NCBI GenBank assembly: GCA_022695795.1
Contig: MU404063.1
Location: 496,001-560,000, forward strand
DNA: 64,000 bases
Direction of reading: 5' to 3'
From: Biscogniauxia marginata
Taxonomy: Eukaryota > Ascomycota > Sordariomycetes > Xylariales > Xylariaceae
Part shown: piece after piece, positions 32,067-43,643 of the stretch
Layout of the letters: the number at the start of each line of letters is the position of its first letter
How positions within the stretch are numbered: the first letter of the stretch is position 1
The notes under the pieces: generated by a model
Database searches by the model: none
What the model was told of the DNA's origin: nothing
The model's input: the letters and a program-made list of their open reading frames with translations, nothing else
Made by a program: the position numbers and the translations under genes

Positions 32067-32991
32067 ATGGCATCACTCACCATGACGCCACTACGTGCGG
32101 TCGCCCGTCACCTACGACTCGCACAGCCCAGCCGAACAGCAGCCGCCGCCGTCGCCGCCGCCACCGTCCAATTGTCGACCCGAAGGCTCCTCTCGACGTC
32201 CGCGGCTCGGCTCTCGGACGAGGAAGCCCTCGACAGCGCCGGGACCGCGACGCCGACCCGCACGCGCGTGCCCGCCGTCTCGGGCGTGCCGCTCCCCGAC
32301 GCCCCGGCGGCCGCGGAGGGCGGCGGCGGCGGCGGCGCCCAGAACGGCGACGTGATAGACTGGTCGCAGTCGTACCACGGCCTGGGCACGTCCGCGTTCG
32401 GTCCCGAGGTCGCTGCCATCCTGCAGGCCTCGCTCGACCCCGAGGACATCGAGGTCAAGCCCGACGGCATCATCTACCTGCCCGAGATCAAGTACCGGCG
32501 CATACTGAACGCGGCCTTCGGGCCCGGCGGCTGGGGCCTCGCCCCCCGCGGCGACCTGATCGTCAAGGAGCGCCTCGTCGCGCGCGAGTACGCGCTCATT
32601 GTCCACGGCCGGTGAGTAAAACAAAACAAAAATTTCTCTCTCCCCCCCCCCCCCCACATTTTTTCTCATTCATATATATATTTACCCACGCAAACTAAAC
32701 AAATCCTTTTTTTTCCACCACCGCAGGTTCGTCGGCCAGGCTCGAGGCGAGCAGCAGTACTTCAGCGAGGACGGCATCTCGACCGCCGCCGAGGGCTGCA
32801 AGTCGAACGCCCTGATGCGCTGCTGCAAGGACCTGGGCATCGCCTCGGAGCTCTGGGACCCGCGCTTCATCCGCCGCTTCATGAAGGCCAACGCCGTCCA
32901 GATCTGGGTCGAGCACGTCCTCACCAAGAAGAAGAAGCAGATATGGCTGCGCCGCGACGACGAGGTCCGCTACCCCTTCAAGAAGTCGTAG
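32067..32991 (+). CDS. MGM101: Mitochondrial genome maintenance protein Mgm101
   Basis: Mgm101 is a mitochondrial nucleoid protein, a Rad52-like single-strand annealing recombinase that maintains mtDNA. Two exons, 32067-32611 and 32727-32991 (intron 115 bp, donor GTGAGT), give 269 residues. The N-terminus is an Arg/Ala/Ser-rich mitochondrial presequence ([15 protein letters not shown]). A Gly-rich linker follows, then the conserved core: [63 protein letters not shown], and ending [12 protein letters not shown] second ATG 15 bp downstream is possible. Exon 1 is exceptionally GC-rich. The intron carries a run of C (near 32642-32655). Confidence 0.95.
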
Positions 32992-33801
32992 ATTTTTTTT
33001 GTCTGGCACGTTGGAAGGAAGGGAAAAGGAAAGACAACGCGGAAGGGGGGAGGTGGGGGTCCGGGGAACAACGTTTCGGGGCATCTCTGGACTTCTTTAT
33101 CCCTCTTCCTTCCTTTTCGCACCTCCCCCAAGGCTTAATTCGCTCTACGACGAGATGTACTGCATACTAGTGTGGCCTGGAGGCAACATGACCGGTGGGA
33201 AAGTGGAAAGGAGAAAGGAGGGAGAGCAGAAAAACTGTACGATACGTCGATTTGGGGGTCCATATACCCTAGGCTAGGGAAAGACAATGGTTGCCAATTC
33301 TCGGGGAGGTTCGTGAGTTCGTCGTAATAGCTAGTCACATAGCTGGACACGGCGGCAACTGGCCTGTTACGTATATGCCTATGTCTACGGTGGTGTTTTA
33401 CTCTTTTGTCACATACGGTATGGTAAAGAGAGAGAGAGAGCAAACGCACAGCAGTGCCAGGAACATAGACGATGGTTGCTTGGTCGGTTGACGAGTGGAT
33501 GGTTGCGTCCCGAGGGGTAAGGGATTAGCATAAGAATATAAAAAGTTGCGCCTCTGGTGCGCGACTCCTTCTCAGCTCTCCACAAGAAAGATGCCATCTA
33601 TAGAATTCTTCCGCACGGGCAACCCCCCCAAAAAACCATCACTTGGTAAGAGAGTTTTTCGTAGGTCCTAATCTAATATAGGTAGGATATTGACTAAACC
33701 CCCCGTTAAGCCAAGAACTTCTTTCTCCAGTAGGACCATCTAAACACACCCGCTCTCTCGCCTCCGTCGAGGACTTTCGTCGAGGCTGTCGTTTTTTTTT
33801 T
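32992..33801. other. Convergent intergenic region
   Basis: This lies between the MGM101 and REEP-like stops. It contains short A/G- and C-rich runs and no recognisable gene. Confidence 0.45.
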
Positions 33802-35069
33802 TTACTTCTGATACCCGGTGCTCTGCCCTTGGCCCTGGCCCTCGCCAGTCGCCGGTGCGCCGCCGACAGTCGTGCCCCAACCCAGGAAGCTCCAGCCGCT
33901 GCGAGCAGCGCCGGCGTTAGGGTCCTCGTTCGTTCCGGGTGCTCCCGCTCTCCTCCGGAGAGAACTGTTGTCGTCATCCTCGGCCCCGCTCTCGGCGTCG
34001 ATCTTCTCGAAGTCAACCTCGCTGCGACTCTTACTCAGCCCGCTCCACACGCTGTGGCCGCTCGGCGGCCGCGACTGCGACGACGACCCCGTCGCCGCCG
34101 CCTCCTGGCCGTCTAGGCTCATGCTGCCGGGCCGCAGCTCTTTACGCGCCTGCTGCTCGGCGAGCCGGCGCTCCTCGCTCCGCTCGAGCTGCTGCGCCTC
34201 CTTGTCCAGCGCGCCCATCATGAACGCTAGACGCTCCTTCTGCGCGGCGATGAAGGTGATCTTGTCCTGCGCGCCGCTGATGTTCTCCGGTATCAGGTTG
34301 GTGTTGCTACTCGACAGTATGTTGCTACCGCCCTTAGCCGTCGCCGAAGAGGAGGACATGTCGGTCGCTCCGCCGCCGGCACCGATCGAGGCGGCGGCGC
34401 TCACGGCCCCCGCTAGAAGATTGTAGAAGTCGTGGCCGGGACTGCCGGTGTTGCCGGCGGCCCACCGCGAGGCCGGCACACTGAACCTAGCGAGCAGTGC
34501 CTGGGTGTAGCCCTGCGGCGCGGCCGCAGCTCTCGTGTTCTCCTGCTGTATCTCCCGGGGCGGCAGGCCCAGGACGCGCGTCCGGACGAGTTCGATCGCT
34601 TGCTGCAGGTACGTCATTCCCTTAGCCTTGAGGCGGTCGTGCGCGCTCGCGATGAACTCCTCGATCGCGGCCTCGTTCTCGGCCAGGTACGGGTGGAGGT
34701 AGCCCTCGTACAGCTGGCGCGCGCCCTGGGTCGAAGGCAGGACGAGCCAGAGCAGGAAGAACATGCGGATCCACGAGTAGAAGGGCACCCATGCGAGGAT
34801 GAACCCGGTCCAGGACTCGACGAGGACGAGGCAGGAGAGGACGGACCAGTACATGAGCCATGGCGTCAGCTGGGCTGGGTCGGAGGTCTTGAGGGCTTTG
34901 TAGGAGGCGAAGAGGGGGAAGAGAAAGGAGGCTAGAGATCTGTATTGTTGAGAGAAGAGGCAACGTTAGTTGATAAGTATTCTAGTCTGGTGCTGTACGC
35001 ATGGGTGTCATCCGAGGGGCGTAGGGGCTGATCCACGTACGAGATAAGCCTGGCGATCAGACCGAACAT
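33802..35069 (-). CDS. REEP/Yop1/HVA22-family ER membrane-shaping protein
   Basis: TB2/DP1/HVA22 proteins curve ER tubules. Exon 1 (35069-35041, only 29 nt: MFGLIARLIS) joins exon 2 (34939-33802) across a 101-bp intron, giving 388 residues. The joined N-terminus has hydrophobic hairpins (FLFPLFASYKAL, MYWSVLSCLVLVESW, FILAWVPFYSWIRMFFLLWL) followed by the family signature LPSTQGARQLYEGYLHPYL. A long, low-complexity and partly coiled cytosolic tail follows (QKERLAFMMGALDKEAQQLE). The tail makes it longer than canonical Yop1 (about 170 residues), so it corresponds to the larger fungal REEP-like paralogue. Confidence 0.85.
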
Positions 35070-38000
35070 GATTTCAGATGTCGGAGCAGCTCGGGGTGCT
35101 GGGTAATATTCTAGTATGTCTATGTAGGTTGGTATTGTTTAACGAAGGGCCGCAAGCCAGAGTAGAGCTTGATGGGTTCCGGCTGTGGAATTCGGGATCG
35201 TTGCAAAGGGGAATCGGGGGTTGGGATGGAGGTCGGCGGCTTCGAGAAGGATAAGCTATAACAAGGCGTTGTCGGGAGGCTAGGGAAGAAACGAAAGGGA
35301 GAAAGAAAGAAATTAGCCAGATTTTCAAAACAAAGAAAAAGCCCGGAATGCCGGTAAGAGTGGTCAACAACGGGAATAGTAACGACTATAGCAGAGTAGG
35401 CTTAGGTAGGATATTTGTGGTAGAGGGGAACTTTACGCTGGATTATGACGATGTAAATGATGGGTTGCCCGGACCCTAGCGGATGACCCCACAGACGTCA
35501 CCTGCTGTTGCCGCTACTTAGACTGCCTAAGACAGCTAACTCAGGTTGGGCTGCTGGATGGGGCAGATGGGGGGAGGGGGCTGGTGCCTTAATTAGCCCG
35601 ACGTGGGGCTTTGCGCGCAGCGGGCAGGCGGGCAGGCGGGGTGGCTGCAGCAGAGGGGGCCTGGTGACCGGAGTCGGAGCGGAGGGGTCTTCGAGGCTTG
35701 AAGGAGCTATCAGCAGGTGCTATAGTAGGTACCTAGTGGCCTTCAATACCCGAGTTTACCTAAGCACCAATGTTCAAGATAGGGAGGAAGACGAGTCGGC
35801 GCCAACGATGGTCTGTGCGAAAGCCAAGCTGCAATTAATTAATTGCTGTAAGTCAAGTCGAGTCAGTCACCCGTTCTGTTCAGCTCTGAACAACAGAATG
35901 TCTTGAAACTTCAACTTCCAAATTTAGTATTATCATTCTTATCTCCTTGGATAAAAAGTCATAAGAGCGCGCCTTCAAATACTCGTCACCCCCTATAGAC
36001 CACGTTGCTTCACCACGCGGGAATACACCACTTGTCCTCCTACCGGTCGTGACTCATGACGCGTCGTAATGAAACCATTGAAGCCAGTCTTTAGTTGGCC
36101 ATTCTGATGGGATGTATCCGTCTGCCTAGGCCAACTCTCTGGGGACACTCTGTTTTGCCAGCTTGCAACATCGAAGTTGAGGACAGATCGAAAGTCGTTG
36201 GCCGTCTCATATTCGCTCTCTTTATTTCTTATTTTCTAAACTATCACCCTGCTTAACTCATATTAGGCATCCGGAAAAGCATACATCGTGTATATATCAT
36301 CCGATCCAAATCAATGTTGCCAAGGCGGTACTAGTCGCCTCTATTAGCTACTACTTACCTGCGATTAGTTCGGCTCGTCGAGATCAGTTTTGTCGTGTGC
36401 TTAACGATAATAGTGGTGTTTCATGGTTGCTACCGTCAGCCGTTTCTAGTGACGGCACGTTGGCATTGCATCATGTAGGACTGCTATATTATATCACAGG
36501 GCGTTTTGTATGAGCTTTGGTTTGTTGCCCTCCTCCATCTTGGCATGTGCTCCGAAAAGATTTTTCATTCTTGGGCAGCAATACAGAGGAATTATATAGA
36601 AGATCCCTCGTTACTTAACATGTATTGGGTACATCTGCGCTCCAATATCTCCACGCCAGCCAACCCAGAATCCTTAATGACGATACTGATCACTCGAGCC
36701 CGGATACGCCCGATATTGTTGAAACCTCCGTAGCTAGGTACGTGGTCCAATATTAACATGTGATTTTGATTCTACCTTGTACTCATAATCTACACCTTGC
36801 CGCTGTTATTCCAAAGTTACCCCGATGCCCTTGAGTAGCAGTCCTTCCTAGTTATGGAGGGATTTGGATGATCCCCTATTTCCTAGAAGCTCATCTTATC
36901 CTTTTCCTAGGTGCCACATAGCAATAATACAATCCTTGATATCAACCGCTCAAAGTATACGTGTAGGAAATATACAGGATAATCAGATACGACGCTAATT
37001 ACACGTGTATGTATACTGACTTGTTAAATGGTAGTATTAACTGACATCCCCTCTTAGACTCTCTTCTATGTTTTTCAAAGTCCCAGCTACTTGTCTTGGT
37101 CATTCCTATATGTACTCATTAGAAAGCGCTCACCTTGCCATTTAGGGGTACATTAGCGAAGTTATTGATGAATATTCAAGCAGCGCCTCATCATTTTGCT
37201 ACTATTTGAAAGTAACCGTAAAGGACGCGTGTGAGTGCCCCAGAAAGTAAATGTTTTATATTATTTATTCTTGTGACTTACACGTTGCCCTTTGGGGAGG
37301 TAAGAGGGAACGGGGGAAGGGGATGTGAGTGTGGAAATTTACATGCTAACAATACAATCTATACCAGTATCCACCCGATTATCTTACTCCTAAGAGCAAT
37401 TTACATGACCCTGTGTATCATCGTGTCTTGAGTTCGCAGAGAAGTCGTCTCTTGGATCATTGAATGATAAGAAGTCAGGAGGAAAGATATATGCGCTTCC
37501 TCCAACCATGTCCAGAAGTCGAAGCATTTGGGTCACTCCCTCCCCGAGACTAGTCTTTAAAGTTCAGCTTGGAAGTGTCCACAACCAAAATCGACATGCT
37601 ATCTTGCGGGACTCATACCTTAGATGAGGCCTTCTTGCTGTCATTAGATTTCTTCCTACCGCTGGCTTTCTCTTTGAGACTGTCAGCTAAGTACCTCCGG
37701 TGGGTGATTGAACACGTTTAGGGGCTTCAGACGACGTACCTTCTGCTTTCTCTTAGGAAGCGGTTGTGACCAATCGTACCGCGAAACTCGCAGTGCCAGC
37801 CGCAGAGAGAGCCGCAAGTTCGAAGGAGGCTCCCGGGATGGCGCTGAAATGGGGATGAAAGATGCGAGCTGCCAAGGTGTTACCTGCTAAAATGGTGGCC
37901 ACCCCTATTTTCCGGCTAACCCCGTCTGATAGATTGATGTATTGCAGGATCAACTTCGTAAGGCTGGCAAGGCTACGCCACATACATATCGTTAATAATA

Positions 38001-38300
38001 CCACATCCTCATTTAGGTAACAAGTCTGCCAATTCGACTAATTATGTTTGTTCATCTGTGTCCTATTCAATTACGGTGATGATAGCATAACCCTTTACAT
38101 GCGCGTTTAATATTAGATTTTCCTCTGCGTTTCGCTAAACTATACGCAAGGCCAATTCTTGCAGACGTGAAAGAAGGTATCATTGATGCTTATTCCTCTT
38201 TCCACCCCTCAATCCACTGAATACGAGATGCTTGAAGATGACTTGAGTGGTATCAAGATAATGGTAATGCCTATTTTGCACAATTGGGAGAATCTATAGG
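35070..38300. other. Gene-poor region between REEP-like gene and SDR3
   Basis: About 3.2 kb without a gene I can support. The left part is pyrimidine-poor on the plus strand and includes the REEP-like promoter and GGGCAGGCGGGCAGGCGGGG runs near 35620. A lysine-rich frame fragment on the minus strand near 37600-37900 is discussed under rejected items. Confidence 0.4.
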
Positions 38301-39476
38301 CTATGGCAGAGTATACCCGCCATCGATAATCAAGTCCGCCCCTGAGTGTGTGTTAACGTTGCAGCCAGAGGTTTGTGACTTATTTTCTTACCTGTCATGT
38401 AGCTGCTAGCATCGCTAGCTAGAAATAAATATGACCCCTTCAGCTCGGCTGCCTTACAGAACCGCCACCCAGGTATCACTGTAGCATGATGAATTAGTGA
38501 TGGCCACACCAGAGTAGCCCAGAGAGATTAGAGAACTTGGTGTAGCCCTTGAGAATTTCCTCACTCAAATCCCTCCCAAACTTAACAGCAGTGGCAAATA
38601 GATTGAAATATTGCTTACAGGCATGCCACTTTTCTCTCAATTCCGACGGGAGAGTCTTGAGCACTTTTTCTTTCTGTTAATGATCACCATGTCACCGGAC
38701 CAAGGTTTATGTCCGGAACTACTTACTATCAGTGTCAATGAAGCCCTGGAATCCGTCGAGAATTAGCCTAATATCACATGCAGTAGTGGTGACTTGATCT
38801 ACCACATTGACGGAAATAGAAAGCGTACCGGAGAGATGCAGTTGACTCTCGCAAAGTCTACCCACTCTACCGCAAGAGATTTACCAAGGTGAACAAGGGC
38901 AGCTTTTGTAGCGTTGTATGCAGCCTGCTTCTGTGGAATATTGACGAGCGTTGCTGAGACCGAGGCCGTGAAGATGATCGAGCCACGGTGCTCTGCCTTC
39001 TCCCCCGCCTCCTTCAGCTGTCTCTCGAACACGCGCCCGGCCGCCTGCGCAGCCCAGAAGGCGCCGTTCACATTGACATCGAAAATGTCGCGGAACTTGT
39101 CTTCGGGGTAGTCCAGGGCAGGGAAGTGCCCAGCCACACCGGCGTTCGCTACTAAGATGTCAAGCCTGCCTTCGCCGACCTCGCGAACGACGGCATCGAC
39201 GGTAGCCTCAATGGCGGCCTTCGAGTGGACGTTGCATTGGTACGCCTTTACCGTTCGGCCCTCGTTAGCTGAAGATATAGCAGCGGCAATCTCATCGGCT
39301 TCGGACGCCGGCGTGCTAGAATATGTTATGGCCACGTTCGCACCGGCTTCGCACAACCCGCGAGCGACCTCAAGCCCAATGCCCCGACACCCCCCTGTGA
39401 CGAGAGCCGTTTTCCCCTTAAGGTTGAAGTGAGAAAGGACAGGGGCATCCGGATTAGGATGAGATGCGAGGACCAT
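38301..39476 (-). CDS. Short-chain dehydrogenase/reductase (SDR3), sorbose-reductase-like
   Basis: Five exons (39476-38829, 38745-38727, 38669-38619, 38478-38392, 38341-38301) give 281 residues. Motifs are TALVTGGCRGIGLEVA, ILVANAGVAG, FDVNVNGAFWA, YNATKAALVHL (Tyr and Lys), VNCISP joined to GFIDTD, FLASDASSYMTG and ADLIIDGGYTLP at the end. The set fits the NADP-dependent sorbose-reductase/arabinitol-dehydrogenase group; the substrate is inferred. Exon 2 is only 19 nt. To keep frame, intron 2 must use the acceptor AAAG four bases beyond a better-looking ACAG, so this junction is the least certain. The downstream half is invisible without splicing. Confidence 0.8.
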
Positions 39477-42400
39477 CTTGTCGATACGGGCTGGATTTGG
39501 TATATGAGGAAAGAGTTACACTATGCTGAACACGCTACAACATATATTCAACACACAATGGTTACAAAGTTGAGATGATATGGTGCCACACTTTAAGTTC
39601 AGCCGGACCCGGTAAGAATATAACTAGCACGATATCTATCTCCAAGCATGGAACCCCGCTGAGGAGTACATATATATGCTGAAGACCTCGTGGACAGGCG
39701 TGCCACAGATACCCCACCGTATACGTCACTGCTAGTACGAGAGTCAACAAGTCCTATACTACACAGAATAATCCAGTTTAGGTAGTATATCATCTTCTTT
39801 AAAGCTCTATATGAAAGGCTTCATAGATAAAGAGGTAGCTATGAGAGCCTACTAGATTATAGCAATGCTAACTGATAAATAGAGAGGGCATATATCATGA
39901 TGACAGTCGGTGTCGTTTCTCTCTAAATCACGATCTATCTATTAGCCAAGATCGGGTTTAATACCGTTTTATAAATCCATCTCGCTATATCTTCTACCGA
40001 GAAAGGCTTGCATTATTCCTATTGAATACTAAGGTATATGTATCTTCAACAAGTGTCTAACAATAGCTCCCGAGATTCTGCAACATTTCGACATTCGTTA
40101 ATCCGCTTGCATATCATAGGCTACATCCAAGACATGGATATAGAATATCTAGGCAGTGTAACCATAGGTTTACGATATACACATGACTATAATTTGCCAA
40201 CATCACGACATCTTGGGTATTATGACCAGAGGTCCATAAATGACGCTTATAGCGGCTAGAAGGGCCTTTTAATACCCCCCCTACCTGGCACAAACATATT
40301 CTCCCGCAAATGTCAAAGCAAAACACCCTTATGTGCTATAACCAAGGGGAAGGAAAGTTTATCGAAGTTTCAATTGATGGCCATCGGAGGGAAGACAACC
40401 CGCCCCCCACTCGAATTGAATTTGCATGATACACCGAAAATAAATAACCAACACGAAAATATTTGAGATCTCTCACTACATCATGCACCATGCAGGTATG
40501 TATCCGGTCGCCACCGAAGGCTACGAAGGCGCTCGAGTGTAAGCCTCGCCCATTTCCGACTGGCTTTACCATCCGAGGCGCAGCTGGGAACAAGAAAAAA
40601 AAAACCACTGCGGATGCCGACTGGAATGGTGAGCTTCCGCAGATCACCACCATAAGCCTTCGACTTTGTAGTATGGGGAAACATACAGAATATGCGGTTC
40701 TACCCTCTCTCTATGGTATAAAAAAAGCATTGAGATCGTATCATGACTTCCCAGTACACGAGTAATTTCAAGGCAGTGATAAAAGTCCGGGAGTATCTGA
40801 TCCAGAAAAGCACGTATTAGTCGGGTTGGGAGTCGGATGATTGATGAAGATGCATCGACATCATATGGCCCAGATATGATCGGGTATAATTACCTAGTAG
40901 CTGGGGTGTCGTCCTCTAACTGTTGTCCTCGTCGTCGTTGTCAAAAAAAGCGGCTTGCTGGTGGGTAGGTAGCTAAGCGAATTTTTATAGTACACAGCAT
41001 ATTGGTATAAAGATATAATTGATTTTCCTAGGTGGAAGTTATAAGTGCGTTGCATTTAACATCTAACCCGACTATGCTATCGGTGTTATTAATGCCGAAA
41101 TTTGGGGTAATTGTCCTTGGCCTACTAAAGATGCTGTAGTATAGGTCTAGTTCCCTTGGACACAGATACTTCAACAGGACAAGGAAACTTTTAAAGTAAT
41201 GGACTAAACAAATCTGTGTAATAGGTTTAGAAGGATATTTTAAGAGCATGATCTTCCTTCAATTCGAAGCTCATCTTGTTCGCGCTTATCTAATTATAGT
41301 TCTCTACGGCATGTTTACTCCCAGTGCATTGTCATAATAAATGCTCAGACAAACCAGCCCGGTGTTCAATATCGTGTTCAAGTATTGCTATTGACGATGA
41401 AGAAATATTCCGATATTCCGAGAAGCTTGTTGCGGATGATCAAGTGCCTGGGTATGGCTAAGTCATGCTTGCAAAAACACCTCGAGGGCGAATACCCCAG
41501 GTGCATAGTTCCAGCGGGCTGGTTGAAACTGTCTGATTAACCGCTAGGGTCAAGACGGAAAGGACGGAAGGGAGAGGTCTCAGATCAAGGAGATTTCCGA
41601 ATGAATTCAGCGAGTAGGTGGTTTTATCGTGGGTTAGTTCAATGCTATACCAATATATTGAGAATTATCTATCACCTCAGGGTTCGTTCTTCTATCTGGC
41701 GGTGTATAAATCTGTTGCATCGATCATCGGATGGAACATCATCCAGGGCTAGCCCTATCGGTTCGCGGCAGACACGAATGTGTCGAGAAGCGCGGAATCT
41801 GTAGCGACATCTTTCCCGCTACGCCATTTTCATAACGCATTGCTACGCATTCATGGGTTCGCGCATGGAATTTTTCTCGAGATACGAGCATGGCTTCTAA
41901 GATCTAGCCGCCTGTCTGCATAATCCCCGTCACATCGAAGCGCGATCAACATTTCCGAACCGCGATCCTCGGAAAGCTCCATGACGCTGGGTTTGATAGA
42001 CAAGACGGAACCGCGCTTCCAGTAAGTCTTAAAGTCTATTAGAACTATGATCTAGACCTAGGCCTTTTGGCTCTTGCCGGCCTTTCCTGCTAGAGCCGGA
42101 TATGCGGAAGTTGATCGGCGGCTATCTATCCGAAACGAGGTACTTTTCTACCACAGCCTTGTTATAGGACAGGTCACTTCACTAAGACAATTAGCATGAA
42201 CATTTAACTATATCAAACGCAGGTTAGGTATAGCATAATACGATGCATGCATAGTTCACATGTGTCTGAGCCATTGAGTTGGTATTAATTCGACTGTATC
42301 GTTGTACAGGTTGGGGTATTCTATAAAAGATGTAGGCCGTTATAGTAGGTACAGAGAGGGTTATTATGTGAAGACATATGTACTAGAGATAACGACTAGA

Positions 42401-42572
42401 CTTAGGATGGATATGTGTTAAGTATGTTGGTTTTTTTAGGTAGTTAGTACTAGGTTAGGAAAGTCTTTGATCCTTAAAACCGCTCAACTCCAAATTCTTT
42501 TATAAGAAACATGAACGATGTGACCAGATACTATAACACACCGGGGCGAAAAGACCCAGGGGTTTGCTCTTT
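39477..42572. other. Gene-poor AT-rich region
   Basis: About 3.1 kb with only short frames in all phases. Repeated TA-rich stretches and TACCTA/TAGGTA words occur; I see no transposon, RNA gene or coding signal. Confidence 0.4.
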
Positions 42573-43643
42573 TCACATGCGGTAACCCTGGGCGCCCTGT
42601 TCGGGACGGTGGTATGTCGACAGGCCTCGATTCCAACGAACCAGTTTCTCGGTCGACTCTGTAGCACTGGGTTTGCCTGCTTCGTACATTTGGTCCAAGC
42701 GTTGCAATGCCTCGTCGTTTCCATTCCGCCTGTTTCTCCAGACTCGCCTGAGAATGAATATGGATGCGAGAACGAGGACAAGGCCACCAGCCCCGCCGGC
42801 AATGGCGGCTATCGCGAATGTTGGCAGCCCCGAATCGCCATCGCCACTGGTCTGGGGCTGCGGCTGGATGATCTGATTGCCACTGCCATCAGAGGCGGCG
42901 GCAGCGGTGGCGGCAGCTGTCGCTGTCAAGCTAGGATTTGAATCCGCTTCTGGTGGGACGCTCGCTATGGCAGCCGGCGTAGTAGTAGCAGCTGGAGCTG
43001 GAGTATCCAACACGGAAGGGCTCGGTTCTTCGATGCCCAAGCTCGTTGCAATGCTTTCAGTAAGAGAGGTTGCTGAAGTCACCGATGTTAACAGAGTGGT
43101 TGGCGCATTTGTAGGCGAGCCCACTTGGAAGGTCGTCGAGAGCTCGGGGGTAGAAGTTGCTGCTGGATTATCAACAGTACTATCAATGCTTCCCGGGTTG
43201 AGAGCAATGCCGGTCGTCTCTGGCGCCGTATCGAGCTCCTCCGTACTTGCAGGCTGAGGAGCGGGTGTCGGGGTTGACGACGCCTCTGGTGCTTCATCTT
43301 CATCGTCGCTTTCAGGTTCTGAAGTCGGCGACGTCTCTGCATCGGCGGTCGGAGTTACAGCCGCGCCCGCCGTTGCGTCCTGATCCTCCCCTTCATTATT
43401 TCCTTCATCATCTGCGCCAGCATTTCCTTGACCAGGATCAGCTGCAGCTGTTGCTGTTGCTGTTGCTACTGCTGGTTCCGTTGCCGGTTCCGTTGCCTCC
43501 GTATCCGTCTCAGCTGTCTGTGTAGGTTCTGCCGTCGCCACCGCCGCCGTCGCCGTCGCCGTCGCCTCGTCTTGTCCACCGCCAAGACCGAAGCCTAAGC
43601 TCAATCCCAGATCATCTCCCAAATTATTCAGAAGGCCAGCCAT
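42573..43643 (-). CDS. Mucin-like single-pass membrane protein
   Basis: A 356-residue intronless frame of unknown function. Residues about 25-265 are very rich in Ala, Thr, Pro, Ser, Glu and Asp (TATATAAVATAEP, TEATEPATEPA, and similar), as in heavily O-glycosylated cell-surface stalks. A single hydrophobic helix (FAIAAIAGGAGGLVLVLASI, residues about 275-294) is followed by a basic stop-transfer sequence (RRVWRNRRNG) and a cytosolic tail of about 55 residues ending EQGAQGYRM. The topology resembles fungal WSC/Mid2-type surface sensors, but no WSC domain or cysteine-rich head is present. The N-terminus (MAGLLNNLGDDLGLSL) is not a typical signal peptide, so an upstream exon may be missing. Confidence 0.6.
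   Translation of the reverse strand: MAGLLNNLGDDLGLSLGFGLGGGQDEATATATAAVATAEPTQTAETDTEATEPATEPAVATATATAAADPGQGNAGADDEGNNEGEDQDATAGAAVTPTADAETSPTSEPESDDEDEAPEASSTPTPAPQPASTEELDTAPETTGIALNPGSIDSTVDNPAATSTPELSTTFQVGSPTNAPTTLLTSVTSATSLTESIATSLGIEEPSPSVLDTPAPAATTTPAAIASVPPEADSNPSLTATAAATAAAASDGSGNQIIQPQPQTSGDGDSGLPTFAIAAIAGGAGGLVLVLASIFILRRVWRNRRNGNDEALQRLDQMYEAGKPSATESTEKLVRWNRGLSTYHRPEQGAQGYRM

Noticed and set aside
37600..38004. Minus-strand fragments including a lysine-rich end (KEKASGRKKSNDSKKASSK) and an 83-codon frame
   Set aside because: They could be exons of a small gene, but no convincing start, complete splice set or known domain could be assembled.
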